The translations under genes were made by a program, and so were the position numbers. This document shows, in pieces, positions 1 to 20,967 of a stretch of 64,000 nucleotides of DNA. Origin of the DNA: Mixta hanseatica (GTDB taxonomy: Bacteria; Pseudomonadota; Gammaproteobacteria; Enterobacterales; Enterobacteriaceae); contig NZ_CP082904.1 of NCBI RefSeq assembly GCF_023517775.1, positions 434,001 to 498,000 on the forward strand. The letters are read 5' to 3'. The notes beneath the pieces are model-generated. The model was not told the origin of the DNA and did no database searches. It worked only from the letters and a program-made list of their open reading frames with translations. Numbering within the stretch: position 1 is the first letter of the stretch; every line of letters starts with the position of its first letter.

Positions 1-213
1 CTGAACCGTCGTCGTGGTATCATCGAAGGTATGGATGACACCGCTACCGGTAAAACCGTTCGCGCTCAGGTACCGCTGTCTGAAATGTTCGGTTATGCTA
101 CTGACCTGCGTTCTCAGACCCAGGGCCGTGCTTCTTACTCCATGGAGTTCCTGAAGTACGCGGAAGCGCCGAACAACGTCGCTCAGGCCGTTATTGAATC
201 TCGTAGCAAATAA
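1..213 (+). CDS. fusA: Elongation factor G, C-terminal part
   Basis: The window opens inside a reading frame that runs to a TAA at 211-213 and encodes 70 residues, beginning [13 protein letters not shown] and ending VIESRSK. This matches the end of EF-G domain V, the GTPase that drives ribosomal translocation and, with RRF, ribosome recycling. The 5' part lies outside the window. Only 69 bases separate it from tufA, as in the rpsL-rpsG-fusA-tufA str operon, so the two are probably co-transcribed. Identification rests on both sequence and context. Confidence 0.95.
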   Translation: MNRRRGIIEGMDDTATGKTVRAQVPLSEMFGYATDLRSQTQGRASYSMEFLKYAEAPNNVAQAVIESRSK

Positions 214-234
214 GCTACGGTTTTAGAATAGTGA

Positions 235-1467
<1,233 letters not shown>

Positions 1468-1509
1468 TTGTCGATAAGCCGGCGGCGCTTTGGTGCCGCC
1501 TTAGCCTGA

Positions 1510-1537
1510 AAAGAGCGCTTCGGTGCTCTTTTTTTTT
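1510..1537 (+). terminator. Intrinsic terminator of the str operon
   Basis: The arm AAAGAGCGC at 1510-1518 pairs with GTGCTCTTT at 1523-1531 across a stable TTCG tetraloop, with one G-U pair, and runs into a T tract. A second GC-rich hairpin (GGCGGC and GCCGCC arms, about 1483-1500) lies just upstream. Both follow the tufA stop codon at 1467. Confidence 0.9.
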
Positions 1538-1562
1538 AAACATTCTCATTGTGCTTCTGTCT

Positions 1563-1586
1563 CCCCAGCCCAGCCCAGCCCAGCCC
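1563..1586 (+). repeat. (CAGCC)n array 1, downstream of tufA
   Basis: Four tandem CAGCC units give five C-runs of at least three bases, each separated by AG. The complementary strand therefore reads GGG-CT-GGG-CT and so on, which fits the formal G-quadruplex pattern of four G3 runs with 2-nt loops. The array begins 26 bases past the tufA terminator and ends 28 bases before the bfd -35 box. A longer copy lies after the rRNA operon at 35783. Its function is unknown. Confidence 0.85.
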
Positions 1587-1613
1587 ATGGCGTTAATCCA
1601 CATAAACTGCACG

Positions 1614-1642
1614 TTGTAATACAAACGATTCTCATTTAGAAT
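1614..1642 (+). promoter_or_regulatory. Promoter of bfd with an overlapping Fur-box-like site
   Basis: The -35 TTGTAA at 1614-1619 and -10 TAGAAT at 1637-1642 are 17 bases apart, placing the start near 1649, just ahead of bfd. The spacer carries ACGATTCTCATT at about 1624-1635, which matches 10 of 12 positions of the Fur core ATGATTATCATT. This implies Fur repression under iron sufficiency, which is known for bfd in E. coli. The promoter is read directly from the sequence; Fur control is inferred. Confidence 0.65.
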
Positions 1643-1671
1643 GCGATCAAATTTTGTACTGGAGCGGCTGA

Positions 1672-1866
1672 ATGTACGTCTGTTTGTGTAATGCGATTAG
1701 TGATAAAACCATCCGTGAAGCTGTGCGCCGTTATCAACCAAAATCGATTCAGCATTTGCGAAAAATTGTGCCGGTAGGTCAGCAGTGTGGGAAATGCATC
1801 CGCGCTGCGCGTGAGATTATGGATGAAGAGCTGCTGCTGTTAACGGAGTATCAGGAAATCGCTTAA
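1672..1866 (+). CDS. bfd: Bacterioferritin-associated ferredoxin
   Basis: This small 64-residue [2Fe-2S] protein reduces the core of bacterioferritin and so mobilises stored iron. The four cluster ligands are C4, C6, C39 and C42 (C-x-C and C-x2-C). The family length is about 64. A GGAG ribosome site precedes the ATG, and a promoter with a Fur-like site lies about 30 bases upstream. In E. coli bfd directly precedes bfr; here a chitinase gene separates them, so they are not tightly coupled in one operon. Confidence 0.95.
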   Translation: MYVCLCNAISDKTIREAVRRYQPKSIQHLRKIVPVGQQCGKCIRAAREIMDEELLLLTEYQEIA

Positions 1867-2257
1867 TATACCTCTGCCATGCGATAAGAACGCGGGCGCT
1901 GCCAGCTTTCCAGCGCGCCTGCGTGACATAAGAACCTGGCGTTGGGAAGCAGAATAAGCCCTCATATTGAATAAGCAACCTCTTCTGCTTTGGTTGAACG
2001 CTTATGTTATTCTTCAGTCCGCTTCCTTAGCCTGCATCGTTTATCCTACTCAATATAAACCTCGTATTAATTAAGTAAGTTCATCGCGATTTTGCTGATG
2101 AGATTATTTATCTTCTGCCCTGCAGTGAATTTTTCAGCCTGTTTTTAAACCCTTATTAAACGCTTGCTGGGTATGGCGTCATGTCATTCCAGCCGTTACG
2201 GGTTAATTAGCCATATTGATTTAGCAACAATATTTATGGATCAACGAGGGAAAAGGA
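1867..2257. other. Intergenic region bfd-chitinase, no gene seen
   Basis: These 391 bases are AT-rich and carry no credible coding frame. Near 1895-1916 there is a GCGCTG/CAGCGC hairpin without a T tract. Near 1949-1989 there is an AGCAGAA/TTCTGCT inverted repeat about 30 bases apart. The chitinase promoter is presumably in the last 150 bases, but no convincing -35/-10 pair could be chosen. Confidence 0.6.
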
Positions 2258-4237
2258 ATGCGTTTAAATAAAATTGTCAGCGGATTGTTGTTAGCAAGCT
2301 GTACTGTGATGGCAAGCTATACCGCGATGGCGTCGGATGGCGTGCTGTTGGTAGACGATCAGCAAAACATTATCGTTGGACTAACAGATCTAAAGATGTA
2401 TTCAACGGACGGCGGCAAAACCTGGCATGAAATTTATGCGGGCGGTAAAGATGAAAATGGTAAAGAGATAAAATTTTTCGGCGAGGCTGAGGTTATAGTT
2501 GCCGAGTATGATTGGGAATTCTTTGAGTATGCCTATGACGAGACCAAGGTTTACGACCAGAAGTCTCAGTATATTATTTATGACGATTCCCTTTGGCAAA
2601 ACCAGTGGTGGGCCGGCCCAGGACAATTACCGGGTACCGATCCGGTCTGGAGAAGGATAGGGGACGCTAAGCCAGATATTATTAAAGTGCTCCGCTTTAG
2701 TCCTTATACTGGTCAGCAGGCGCAAGATTTCCAAAAACAACTGAAAGAAGCGCTCTCCAGTAAACGTAAAGTTATTGGTTATTTCCCGGAGTGGGGCGTC
2801 TATAAGGCGCATGACTATTTTACGCCTGAAAAAGTGGCTTATAACCAAATTTCCCACTTAAACTATGGCTTTGCTGTAGTTACTTCTGCGGGCATAGTAG
2901 AGACGCATGACACCGGGAAAGGCCCGGCACTAATGAAAGAGCTCGCTAAGCGCACCAAAGAAGCGGGTGTGATAAATATGCTTTCTGTCGGCGGCTATAC
3001 CAATTCTCAGGTTTGCGCGGAGCGTTGTAATGAGCCTGAAGAAAATCAGGTTAAGGTGTTTGAAGCCGCTACGGCCACGCCGCAACGCGTGGAGCGTCTG
3101 GCCAGTAGTATCGTTGATTATATGATCCAGTGGGGCTTTGACGGCGTTGATATCGACTGGGAATACCCCAGCACCGAGAAACAGGCTGCGCAGTATACTC
3201 AGCTAATTAAAAGCCTGCGCGCCAAGCTGGACGCGTTAGGCCTGAAAAACGATCGCTATTACCAGCTTTCATCAGCGGTTACGGCGAATCATAATAATAT
3301 TAAGTATACCAATCCGGCAGAAACGGCCCCTCTGCTTGATAGTGTTAATGTCATGAGCTACGACTATCATGGCGCCTTTGATGCGATTACCGGTCATAAT
3401 TCGCCGCTTTATGCGAATTCCCTTGATAGCGATAAGAAATTCAATATCGATTCGACCATGAAGGAATATAACCAAACCTGGGGCATACCAAAAAACAAAC
3501 TGATGGTAGGCCTGTCATGGTATGGGCGTGCCTGGGATTTCGTTTCAGCCAATGAAAACATCGCCGGTCTGCCAGGGCTGTTTAATAGTGGCCGCGCAGG
3601 GGTAAAAGGCCAGTGGGATGATAAAAACGAATTCACCGGCACCAATCCTTATCGCAAGCTAAAACAGATGGCCCTGGACAAACAGTTCCAGCGTTACTGG
3701 GACGCTCAGGCGCATGTACCTTACCTCTACAATGCCAGCGCGCAGGAGTTTTATACCTATGATGATACGGACTCTATTCGAGAGAAGGTAAACTATATCG
3801 AACGTGAGGGCTATGGCGGCGCCATTATCTGGGATCTGAGCGGCGATACCGACGATCATGAACTGGGCGCCATCTCCGCTAAGCTGCTCTCTCAGGAAAT
3901 TGGCCTTGACCTTAACGTTGATGTCGCGCGTCAGCCTGACGGCAGAATGGCGATTAAAACCACGTTGGATAAAGAGACGTTTAATGCTGAAAAACGCATT
4001 ATGATCTATATCAACAACACCTATGAGGGTGAGATTTACAACAGTAGATCATATTACTCTTCCAATACTTATAATGCTAATGGCACGGTAACGGTGAAAA
4101 CTAACATTACGGCGGAACCGAACGTGGGCGATACCGTAAAAGTTGTTCTGGCCGAAGGCCAGCCAGGCTGGAGCCATAGCGTTGATAGCGGGAAATTACT
4201 GAAGCAGGTTACCATCACGGAAGAAATGCTGAAGTAA
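2258..4237 (+). CDS. Secreted GH18 chitinase
   Basis: This 659-residue glycoside hydrolase hydrolyses beta-1,4 links in chitin. A Sec signal peptide (basic N-terminus, hydrophobic core, ASYTAMAS) covers about the first 26 residues. Residues near 112-135 hold a WQNQWWAGPGQLPGT-type segment resembling a CBM5/12 chitin-binding module. The GH18 barrel spans about 170-545, with the catalytic DxxDxDxE motif as D295, D298, D300 and E302. About 100 C-terminal residues are of unrecognised fold. The ribosome site is AGGGAAAAGG. Codon use is visibly more AT-rich than in the flanking genes, which suggests a different history. It interrupts the usual bfd-bfr pair. The GH18 call is firm; the exact subfamily and name (chiA or chiB) are not. 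Confidence 0.92.
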   Translation: MRLNKIVSGLLLASCTVMASYTAMASDGVLLVDDQQNIIVGLTDLKMYSTDGGKTWHEIYAGGKDENGKEIKFFGEAEVIVAEYDWEFFEYAYDETKVYDQKSQYIIYDDSLWQNQWWAGPGQLPGTDPVWRRIGDAKPDIIKVLRFSPYTGQQAQDFQKQLKEALSSKRKVIGYFPEWGVYKAHDYFTPEKVAYNQISHLNYGFAVVTSAGIVETHDTGKGPALMKELAKRTKEAGVINMLSVGGYTNSQVCAERCNEPEENQVKVFEAATATPQRVERLASSIVDYMIQWGFDGVDIDWEYPSTEKQAAQYTQLIKSLRAKLDALGLKNDRYYQLSSAVTANHNNIKYTNPAETAPLLDSVNVMSYDYHGAFDAITGHNSPLYANSLDSDKKFNIDSTMKEYNQTWGIPKNKLMVGLSWYGRAWDFVSANENIAGLPGLFNSGRAGVKGQWDDKNEFTGTNPYRKLKQMALDKQFQRYWDAQAHVPYLYNASAQEFYTYDDTDSIREKVNYIEREGYGGAIIWDLSGDTDDHELGAISAKLLSQEIGLDLNVDVARQPDGRMAIKTTLDKETFNAEKRIMIYINNTYEGEIYNSRSYYSSNTYNANGTVTVKTNITAEPNVGDTVKVVLAEGQPGWSHSVDSGKLLKQVTITEEMLK

Positions 4238-4268
4238 TCTGGTTTCGCTCGACATATTTTGTCTTATT

Positions 4269-4301
4269 GCGCCGCCTGCACTCCCAGGGCGGCGCTTTTT
4301 T
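4269..4301 (+). terminator. Terminator after the chitinase gene
   Basis: GCGCCGCC at 4269-4276 pairs with GGCGGCGC at 4288-4295, followed by a run of T. It isolates the chitinase transcript from bfr. Confidence 0.88.
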
Positions 4302-4444
4302 ATTGCCGGCGCGTAGCAAACCGCAGACGGTGCAAAACTTTCAATCGCGATACATCGCGCAAAGTGCGGAAGAGAATGCCGGGCAGAGTGGCAAGTTTAC
4401 CAACCCGGTATAGGCTCAAAGTAACTGGAAGCGGAGGTAGCGAA

Positions 4445-4921
4445 ATGAAAGGCGATGCAAAGGTAGTGAGTTATCTTAATAAATTGCTGGGCAATGAGCT
4501 GGTTGCGGTTAATCAATATTTTCTGCATGCGCGCATGTTCAAAAACTGGGGACTGATGCGTCTGAATGACGTTGAGTACCACGAGTCGATTGATGAGATG
4601 AAGCATGCCGATAAATATATTGAGCGCATTCTCTTTCTCGAAGGCATACCTAATCTGCAGGACCTGGGGCGTTTGCGCATTGGCGAGGATGTGGAAGAGA
4701 TGCTGCGCTCCGATCTGGCGCTGGAGCTGGAGGGCGCAAGCGATCTGCGCGAGGCGATTGCCTATGCGGATAAAATCTTCGACTACGTGAGCCGCGATAT
4801 GATGATCGAAATCCTTGCTGATGAAGAGCACCATATCGACTGGCTGGAAACGGAGCTAGAGCTAATACAAAAAATGGGCATCCAGAACTATCTCCAGGCG
4901 CAAATCAGAGAAGAGTCTTAG
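4445..4921 (+). CDS. bfr: Bacterioferritin
   Basis: This 158-residue ferritin-like four-helix protein assembles into a 24-mer that oxidises and stores iron. The ferroxidase ligands E18, E51, H54, E94, E127 and H130 are all present, and M52 is the axial haem ligand. The start at 4445 is chosen because it gives the exact family length and has a GGAGG ribosome site a few bases upstream; an upstream in-frame extension to 4259 would run through the chitinase terminator. Bfd, its reductase partner, is encoded about 2.6 kb upstream. No gsp secretion genes follow, unlike in E. coli K-12. Confidence 0.97.
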   Translation: MKGDAKVVSYLNKLLGNELVAVNQYFLHARMFKNWGLMRLNDVEYHESIDEMKHADKYIERILFLEGIPNLQDLGRLRIGEDVEEMLRSDLALELEGASDLREAIAYADKIFDYVSRDMMIEILADEEHHIDWLETELELIQKMGIQNYLQAQIREES

Positions 4922-5064
4922 CCCTGCCAGGATAAACAAGCGGCAATACCAGCGCCGTAGCGCTACACGAGCAACAGGCCTGAGCGGGCCAATGGCGGAT
5001 AAGGCCAACGGGTTGCTGGCGACTGCGGCGCGCCACTTTTTTAGCGGCGAGGGCGTTCTGCGGG

Positions 5065-5092
5065 TTGCTATCTGAGCGAATTCCCGTATAAT
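5065..5092 (+). promoter_or_regulatory. S10 operon promoter
   Basis: TTGCTA at 5065-5070 and TATAAT at 5087-5092 are 16 bases apart. The GC-rich discriminator GCGCGGGC is typical of stringently controlled promoters. The predicted start near 5100 leaves a leader of about 175 bases before rpsJ, close to the leader length known in E. coli. Confidence 0.85.
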
Positions 5093-5099
5093 GCGCGGG

Positions 5100-5586
<487 letters not shown>

Positions 5587-5606
5587 TCAGGTCATCGAGC
5601 GATTGA

Positions 5607-8002
<2,396 letters not shown>

Positions 8003-8015
8003 TATTAGAGGATAA

Positions 8016-10231
<2,216 letters not shown>

Positions 10232-10251
10232 TAGAAGCCTCTTTCTTATTG

Positions 10252-10283
10252 AAACCCTCTGCCTCGGCAGAGGGTTTTTTTTT
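10252..10283 (+). terminator. S10 operon terminator
   Basis: A perfect 11-bp stem (AAACCCTCTGC at 10252-10262 with GCAGAGGGTTT at 10267-10277) closes on a CTCG loop and is followed by T residues. It lies 20 bases after the rpsQ stop. Confidence 0.93.
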
Positions 10284-10540
10284 GCCTGTCGCCCGGCTTC
10301 GCCGATCCGGCATTAAAAAGGGTTGATATAAGAGACGTTGGCTGCGATGGGGAAGGGCCATTAGGCGCTAACTTTGGCGCCTGAAGCGCCTTATCAGCCC
10401 CGGCACCGAAGAATAACTGCTAATAAGATGAAGAAGTGTGCAGATTACGATTGCTACAGAGTGAACAATTCCTTAGAATGTCGCGTTCCTTAATTTACAG
10501 GTTCAAATATCGGCTCGACATGAGCCGTTTATTTTTTCTA
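10284..10540. other. Untranslated region between the S10 and spc operons
   Basis: The whole rpsQ-rplN gap is 417 bases. Between the terminator and the spc promoter I see no gene. A short REP-like hairpin, CGGC-TTC-GCCG, is at 10294-10304 within a GCCCGGCTTCGCCGATCCGGC stretch. A GGCGC-rich hairpin region is at about 10354-10392. An AT-rich tract follows toward the promoter. Confidence 0.5.
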
Positions 10541-10567
10541 CCCATCTGCGGGGACCGGTGTTATAAT
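10538..10567 (+). promoter_or_regulatory. spc operon promoter
   Basis: TATAAT at 10562-10567 is followed by the GC discriminator GCCGCGCC. The upstream tract CCGTTTATTTTTTCTACCCAT and the GGTGTTATAATGCCGCGCCCTC context match what I recall of the E. coli spc promoter. The -35 is weak by consensus, so the T-rich stretch at 10528-10539 may act as an UP-type element (inference). Confidence 0.75.
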
Positions 10568-10636
10568 GCCGCGCCCTCAATTATGGGGCTTTCTAACGAC
10601 CCGCTGTTTGGGTCCCGAAGTAGTAGTTGACATTAG

Positions 10637-11899
<1,263 letters not shown>

Positions 11900-11904
11900 G
11901 GTAG

Positions 11905-12219
<315 letters not shown>

Positions 12220-12246
12220 TTGTCACCAATTGAATCACGGGAGTAA

Positions 12247-12645
<399 letters not shown>

Positions 12646-12656
12646 CGGAGGAAACT

Positions 12657-13190
12657 ATGTCTCGTGTTGCTAAAGCACCTGTCGTTGTTCCTGCCGGCGT
12701 AGAGGTAAAACTCAACGGTCAGGAAATTTCGATCAAAGGTAAAAACGGCGAGCTGACTCGTACTATCAATAATGCTGTTGAAATTAAGCATGCTGACAAC
12801 GCTCTGACTTTCGCTCCGCGCGAAGGTTTCGTTGACGGCTGGGCGCAGGCGGGTACTGCCCGTGCGCTGCTGAACGCAATGGTTATCGGTGTTACCGAAG
12901 GCTTCACTAAGAAGCTGCAGCTGGTTGGTGTAGGTTATCGTGCAGCCGTTAAAGGCGATGTCGTGAATCTTTCACTGGGTTTTTCTCACCCGGTTGAACA
13001 CGCTCTGCCTGCGGGAATCACTGCAGAATGTCCGTCTCAGACTGAAATCGTACTGAAAGGTGCTGATAAACAGCTGATCGGCCAGGTTGCGGCTGACTTG
13101 CGCGCCTACCGTCGTCCTGAGCCTTACAAAGGCAAGGGTGTTCGTTACGCCGACGAAGTCGTGCGTACCAAAGAGGCTAAGAAGAAGTAA
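12657..13190 (+). CDS. rplF: 50S ribosomal protein L6
   Basis: This 177-residue protein is made of two similar alpha/beta domains and begins [17 protein letters not shown]. The C-terminal [16 protein letters not shown] motif is intact. It sits near the L7/L12 stalk base and the sarcin-ricin loop. CGGAGGAAA is the ribosome site. Confidence 0.99.
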   Translation: MSRVAKAPVVVPAGVEVKLNGQEISIKGKNGELTRTINNAVEIKHADNALTFAPREGFVDGWAQAGTARALLNAMVIGVTEGFTKKLQLVGVGYRAAVKGDVVNLSLGFSHPVEHALPAGITAECPSQTEIVLKGADKQLIGQVAADLRAYRRPEPYKGKGVRYADEVVRTKEAKKK

Positions 13191-13553
<363 letters not shown>

Positions 13554-13558
13554 GGTAG

Positions 13559-14692
<1,134 letters not shown>

Positions 14693-14699
14693 GTAGCAG

Positions 14700-16179
<1,480 letters not shown>

Positions 16180-16214
16180 TTTTCTCGCATATTTTTCTTG
16201 CAAAGTTGGGTTGA

Positions 16215-16681
<467 letters not shown>

Positions 16682-16694
16682 TCGGGGTGATTGA

Positions 16695-17087
<393 letters not shown>

Positions 17088-17100
17088 CGCCCGTTTTTAG

Positions 17101-17739
<639 letters not shown>

Positions 17740-17764
17740 AGCTTAGTACCAAAGAGAGGACACA

Positions 17765-18754
17765 ATGCAGGGTTCTGTGACAGAGTTTCTAAAACCGCGC
17801 CTGGTAGATATCGAGCAACTGAGTTCGACGCACGCCAAGGTGACCCTTGAGCCTTTAGAGCGTGGCTTTGGCCATACTCTTGGTAACGCACTGCGCCGTA
17901 TTCTGCTGTCATCCATGCCGGGTTGCGCGGTGACCGAGGTTGAGATTGATGGTGTACTTCATGAGTACAGCACAAAAGAGGGCGTACAGGAAGATATCCT
18001 GGAAATCCTGCTTAACCTGAAAGGGCTGGCGGTAAGAGTTCAGGGTAAAGATGAAGTCATCCTTACGCTGAATAAATCTGGCATTGGCCCTGTGACTGCA
18101 GCCGACATTACCCATGATGGTGATGTCGAAATCGTCAAGCCGCAGCACGTGATCTGCCATCTGACCGATGAAAACGCATCTATTAATATGCGTATCAAAG
18201 TTCAGCGTGGCCGTGGTTATGTGCCGGCTTCTGCCCGAATTCATTCGGAAGAAGATGAGCGCCCAATCGGCCGTCTGTTGGTCGACGCCTGCTACAGCCC
18301 TGTAGACCGTATCGCCTACAATGTTGAAGCTGCGCGCGTAGAACAGCGTACCGACCTGGACAAGCTGGTCATCGAAATGGAAACCAACGGCACTATCGAT
18401 CCTGAAGAGGCGATCCGTCGTGCGGCAACCATTCTGGCAGAACAACTCGAAGCTTTCGTTGACCTGCGTGACGTACGTCAGCCGGAAGTTAAAGAAGAGA
18501 AACCAGAATTCGATCCGATCCTGCTGCGCCCTGTTGACGATCTGGAATTGACTGTCCGCTCTGCTAACTGCCTTAAGGCAGAAGCTATCCACTACATCGG
18601 TGATCTGGTACAGCGTACCGAGGTTGAGCTACTTAAAACGCCTAACCTTGGTAAAAAATCTCTTACTGAGATTAAAGACGTGCTGGCCTCACGTGGTCTT
18701 TCTCTGGGCATGCGCCTGGAAAACTGGCCGCCGGCAAGCATTGCTGATGAATAA
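17765..18754 (+). CDS. rpoA: RNA polymerase subunit alpha
   Basis: At 329 residues this is the exact enterobacterial length. The N-terminal domain (about 1-235) dimerises and nucleates beta and beta-prime assembly. After a flexible linker, the C-terminal domain (about 250-329) contains [18 protein letters not shown] with the arginine that reads UP-element DNA. It would act at the A-rich UP region of the rRNA P1 promoter in this window. AGAGGAC precedes the ATG. Confidence 0.99.
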
Positions 18755-18770
18755 CCAGATCGCAGGTTAA

Positions 18771-19181
<411 letters not shown>

Positions 19182-19198
19182 TCTGCTGTATGTTAAAG

Positions 19199-19226
19199 AA
19201 ACCGGGCCTGGTGCCCGGTTTTTTTA
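19199..19226 (+). terminator. Alpha operon terminator
   Basis: AACCGGGC at 19200-19207 and GCCCGGTT at 19213-19220 form a GC-rich stem, preceded by A residues and followed by seven T residues. Confidence 0.92.
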
Positions 19227-19302
19227 TATCCTATTTTCATCTCCGCTTTACCTGTTTCCATTCTGCGCTATTCTGAAGCTCTGCTATTTTCCGGAGCATG
19301 AT

Positions 19303-19671
19303 ATGTGGTTAATCGATCAGCTGGCTGAACAGCATATTCGCGATGCACAACAAAAGGGTGAGCTGGAAGGCCTGCCTGGCGAAGGTGCGCCGCTCGTATT
19401 AGACGATGACAGCCATGTACCTCCTGAGCTTCGCGCTGGCTACCGCCTGTTAAAAAATGCGGGTTATCTGCCACCAGAACTGGAAATGCGTCGCGAAGCG
19501 CTGGAGCTTAATGATCTGTTAAAAGAGCTTCATCCCGAGGATAAGACGCACAGCGAGACGTTAAAGCGTCTGCGCCTGTTAGAAATAAAACTCAGACAGG
19601 CAGGTATGAATACCGATTTTCTTTCTGGTCAATATCGGGATGCCATCGCCCAACGTCTTGTAGGAGAGTAA
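19303..19671 (+). CDS. yhdN: DUF1992 family protein YhdN
   Basis: This 122-residue protein reads MWLIDQLAEQHIRDAQQKGELEGLPGEG at its start, with the DnaJ-homologue-like DUF1992 signature (EGLPGEGAPL...PPELRAGYRLLKNAGYLPPELE). It is predicted cytosolic and mostly helical; its function is not established. The ATG at 19303 gives the same length as the E. coli protein. A longer frame reading back into rplQ is not credible. It lies two bases upstream of zntR, so the two are likely co-transcribed. Confidence 0.93.
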   Translation: MWLIDQLAEQHIRDAQQKGELEGLPGEGAPLVLDDDSHVPPELRAGYRLLKNAGYLPPELEMRREALELNDLLKELHPEDKTHSETLKRLRLLEIKLRQAGMNTDFLSGQYRDAIAQRLVGE

Positions 19672-19673
19672 AT

Positions 19674-20111
19674 ATGTATCGTATCGGGGAGTTGGCTCGG
19701 CTGGCCGACGTCACGCCAGATACCATCCGTTATTATGAAAAAGAAAATATGATGGATGCGCCAGCGCGATCCACAGGCGGATTTCGCTTATATAACGATG
19801 AGGATCTGCGGCGGCTAAAATTTATTCGGCATGCAAAGCGATTAGGATTAACGTTAGACGCGATCCGCGATTTACTTTCGATCCGCATTGATCCGGAACA
19901 TCACACCTGCCAGGAATCTAAAAATATCGTCACGGCGCGCCTGCAGGAAGTTGAAACGCGTATTGTGGAGTTGCAATTGATGCAACGTTCTTTACAAAGC
20001 TTGAGTGACGCCTGCTGCGGCTCTGCTCATACCAGCATTGAGTGCGCTATTCTGGAAAGCCTGGAACAGGGAACGGTAAAAAACAACGAGGCAAGGGCGG
20101 GCAAACATTGA
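19674..20111 (+). CDS. zntR: MerR-family zinc-responsive activator ZntR
   Basis: This 145-residue regulator activates the zinc/cadmium exporter gene zntA by DNA distortion when zinc binds. The N-terminal winged helix-turn-helix starts MYRIGELARLADVTPDTIRYYE, and a long dimerisation helix spans about 82-110. The metal ligands C79, C114, C115, H119 and C124 are all in the ZntR positions. This favours ZntR over CueR or SoxR. Its target zntA is not in the window. Confidence 0.96.
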   Translation: MYRIGELARLADVTPDTIRYYEKENMMDAPARSTGGFRLYNDEDLRRLKFIRHAKRLGLTLDAIRDLLSIRIDPEHHTCQESKNIVTARLQEVETRIVELQLMQRSLQSLSDACCGSAHTSIECAILESLEQGTVKNNEARAGKH

Positions 20112-20136
20112 TTTCAGCCAAAAACAGATCTATATA
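20108..20136 (+). promoter_or_regulatory. Probable promoter of arfA
   Basis: TTGATT at 20108-20113 and TATATA at 20131-20136 are separated by exactly 17 bases. The -35 overlaps the zntR stop codon. The arfA ATG is 30 bases after the -10, consistent with arfA having its own transcript. Confidence 0.55.
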
Positions 20137-20165
20137 CTTACCCGACGATCAACAAAGGAGACGTT

Positions 20166-20420
20166 ATGTCTGGTTACCAGCATAAAAAAGGTAAAATCAA
20201 CAACAACGCTATCGAAGCTTTATTGCATGATCCTCTGTTCAAAACGCGGATCGAGGTAAATGTGAAGGGTAAAGGCAGCTATCGGCGTAAAGCAAAACAC
20301 AACAATAAGGCCAGTTGGGAGGCCAGTGGTAAAGCAGACTTTACCACTGGCCTTTTGATTAATAAGAGAGCGCTAAGCGCTGCACTGCACGTAAAAGCCT
20401 GCGCCTCTTACTCTGAATAA
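20166..20420 (+). CDS. arfA: Alternative ribosome-rescue factor ArfA
   Basis: The frame encodes 84 residues, beginning [25 protein letters not shown] and followed by [23 protein letters not shown], a clear ArfA. ArfA enters stalled ribosomes lacking a stop codon and recruits RF2, backing up tmRNA. The gene contains a perfect 14-bp hairpin at 20321-20352, inside codons 52-62. In E. coli such a hairpin makes a truncated nonstop mRNA, so the functional protein is probably about 55 residues and made only when tmRNA fails. The full C-terminal extension past the hairpin is likely not part of the working protein. Confidence 0.93.
   Translation: MSGYQHKKGKINNNAIEALLHDPLFKTRIEVNVKGKGSYRRKAKHNNKASWEASGKADFTTGLLINKRALSAALHVKACASYSE
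20321..20356 (+). terminator. Intragenic hairpin in arfA (RNase III site or terminator)
   Basis: GGCCAGTGGTAAAG at 20321-20334 pairs perfectly with CTTTACCACTGGCC at 20339-20352 over a CAGA loop and is followed by TTTT. It lies inside the coding region, before the stop codon. In E. coli the equivalent hairpin is cut by RNase III or terminates transcription, giving a nonstop message tagged by tmRNA. Confidence 0.88.
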
Positions 20421-20429
20421 CATGAATGT

Positions 20430-20840
20430 TTAGCCTTTATTATTCTGTTGCTTCATCAAGTCACGGATTTCAGTTAACAACGTCGCTTCCGCGCTGGGTT
20501 TTGCTGCCGGCTTTTCAACTTCCTTCTTCTTATGCAGTTTATTCATCAATTTGATAGCGATAAAAATCGCAAACGCGATGATGATGAAGTCAAAAATGTT
20601 CTGCAAAAAGATCCCGTACTCCATCACTACCGGCGGCGTCTCTCCCTGAGCCGGTTTTAATACCCACTTGAACTGCTTGAAATCTACCCCGCCGATCAGT
20701 AATCCCAGCGGCGGCATAATGATGTTTGCCACCAGCGATGAAACGATTTTACCGAAGGCTGCACCGATAATGACACCGACGGCCAGATCCACCACGTTGC
20801 CGCGCATAGCGAAATCACGGAATTCTTTAAAAAAACTCAT
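20430..20840 (-). CDS. mscL: Large-conductance mechanosensitive channel
   Basis: This 136-residue inner-membrane channel opens under membrane tension and releases solutes on hypo-osmotic shock. The N-terminal amphipathic helix [15 protein letters not shown] is followed by TM1 ([21 protein letters not shown], about residues 16-36), a periplasmic loop, TM2 (about 76-100) and a charged cytosolic helix. It converges with arfA, with stops nine bases apart, and follows trkA in the same direction. Confidence 0.98.
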   Translation of the reverse strand: MSFFKEFRDFAMRGNVVDLAVGVIIGAAFGKIVSSLVANIIMPPLGLLIGGVDFKQFKWVLKPAQGETPPVVMEYGIFLQNIFDFIIIAFAIFIAIKLMNKLHKKKEVEKPAAKPSAEATLLTEIRDLMKQQNNKG

Positions 20841-20967
20841 AAACAGCTCCTTTCCATTGCCAAACCATAAAGTCTAACAAACGAATCAGGGATTGCCATG
20901 GCCAATTAACGAAGCGCGAAATTCATGGGGTGAGGTGTTTAAGCAGCATCCTTGCTACTTAACGGTT

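Noticed and set aside
1563..1586. The repeat as a CRISPR array
   Set aside because: The repeat unit is 5 bases with no spacers, and no cas genes are present in the window.
4259..4444. N-terminal extension of bacterioferritin
   Set aside because: It would read through the chitinase terminator. The internal ATG at 4445 has a proper ribosome site and gives the exact family length.
10436..10630. A 64-codon frame in the rpsQ-rplN gap
   Set aside because: It covers the spc promoter, lacks a ribosome site and has no recognisable similarity.
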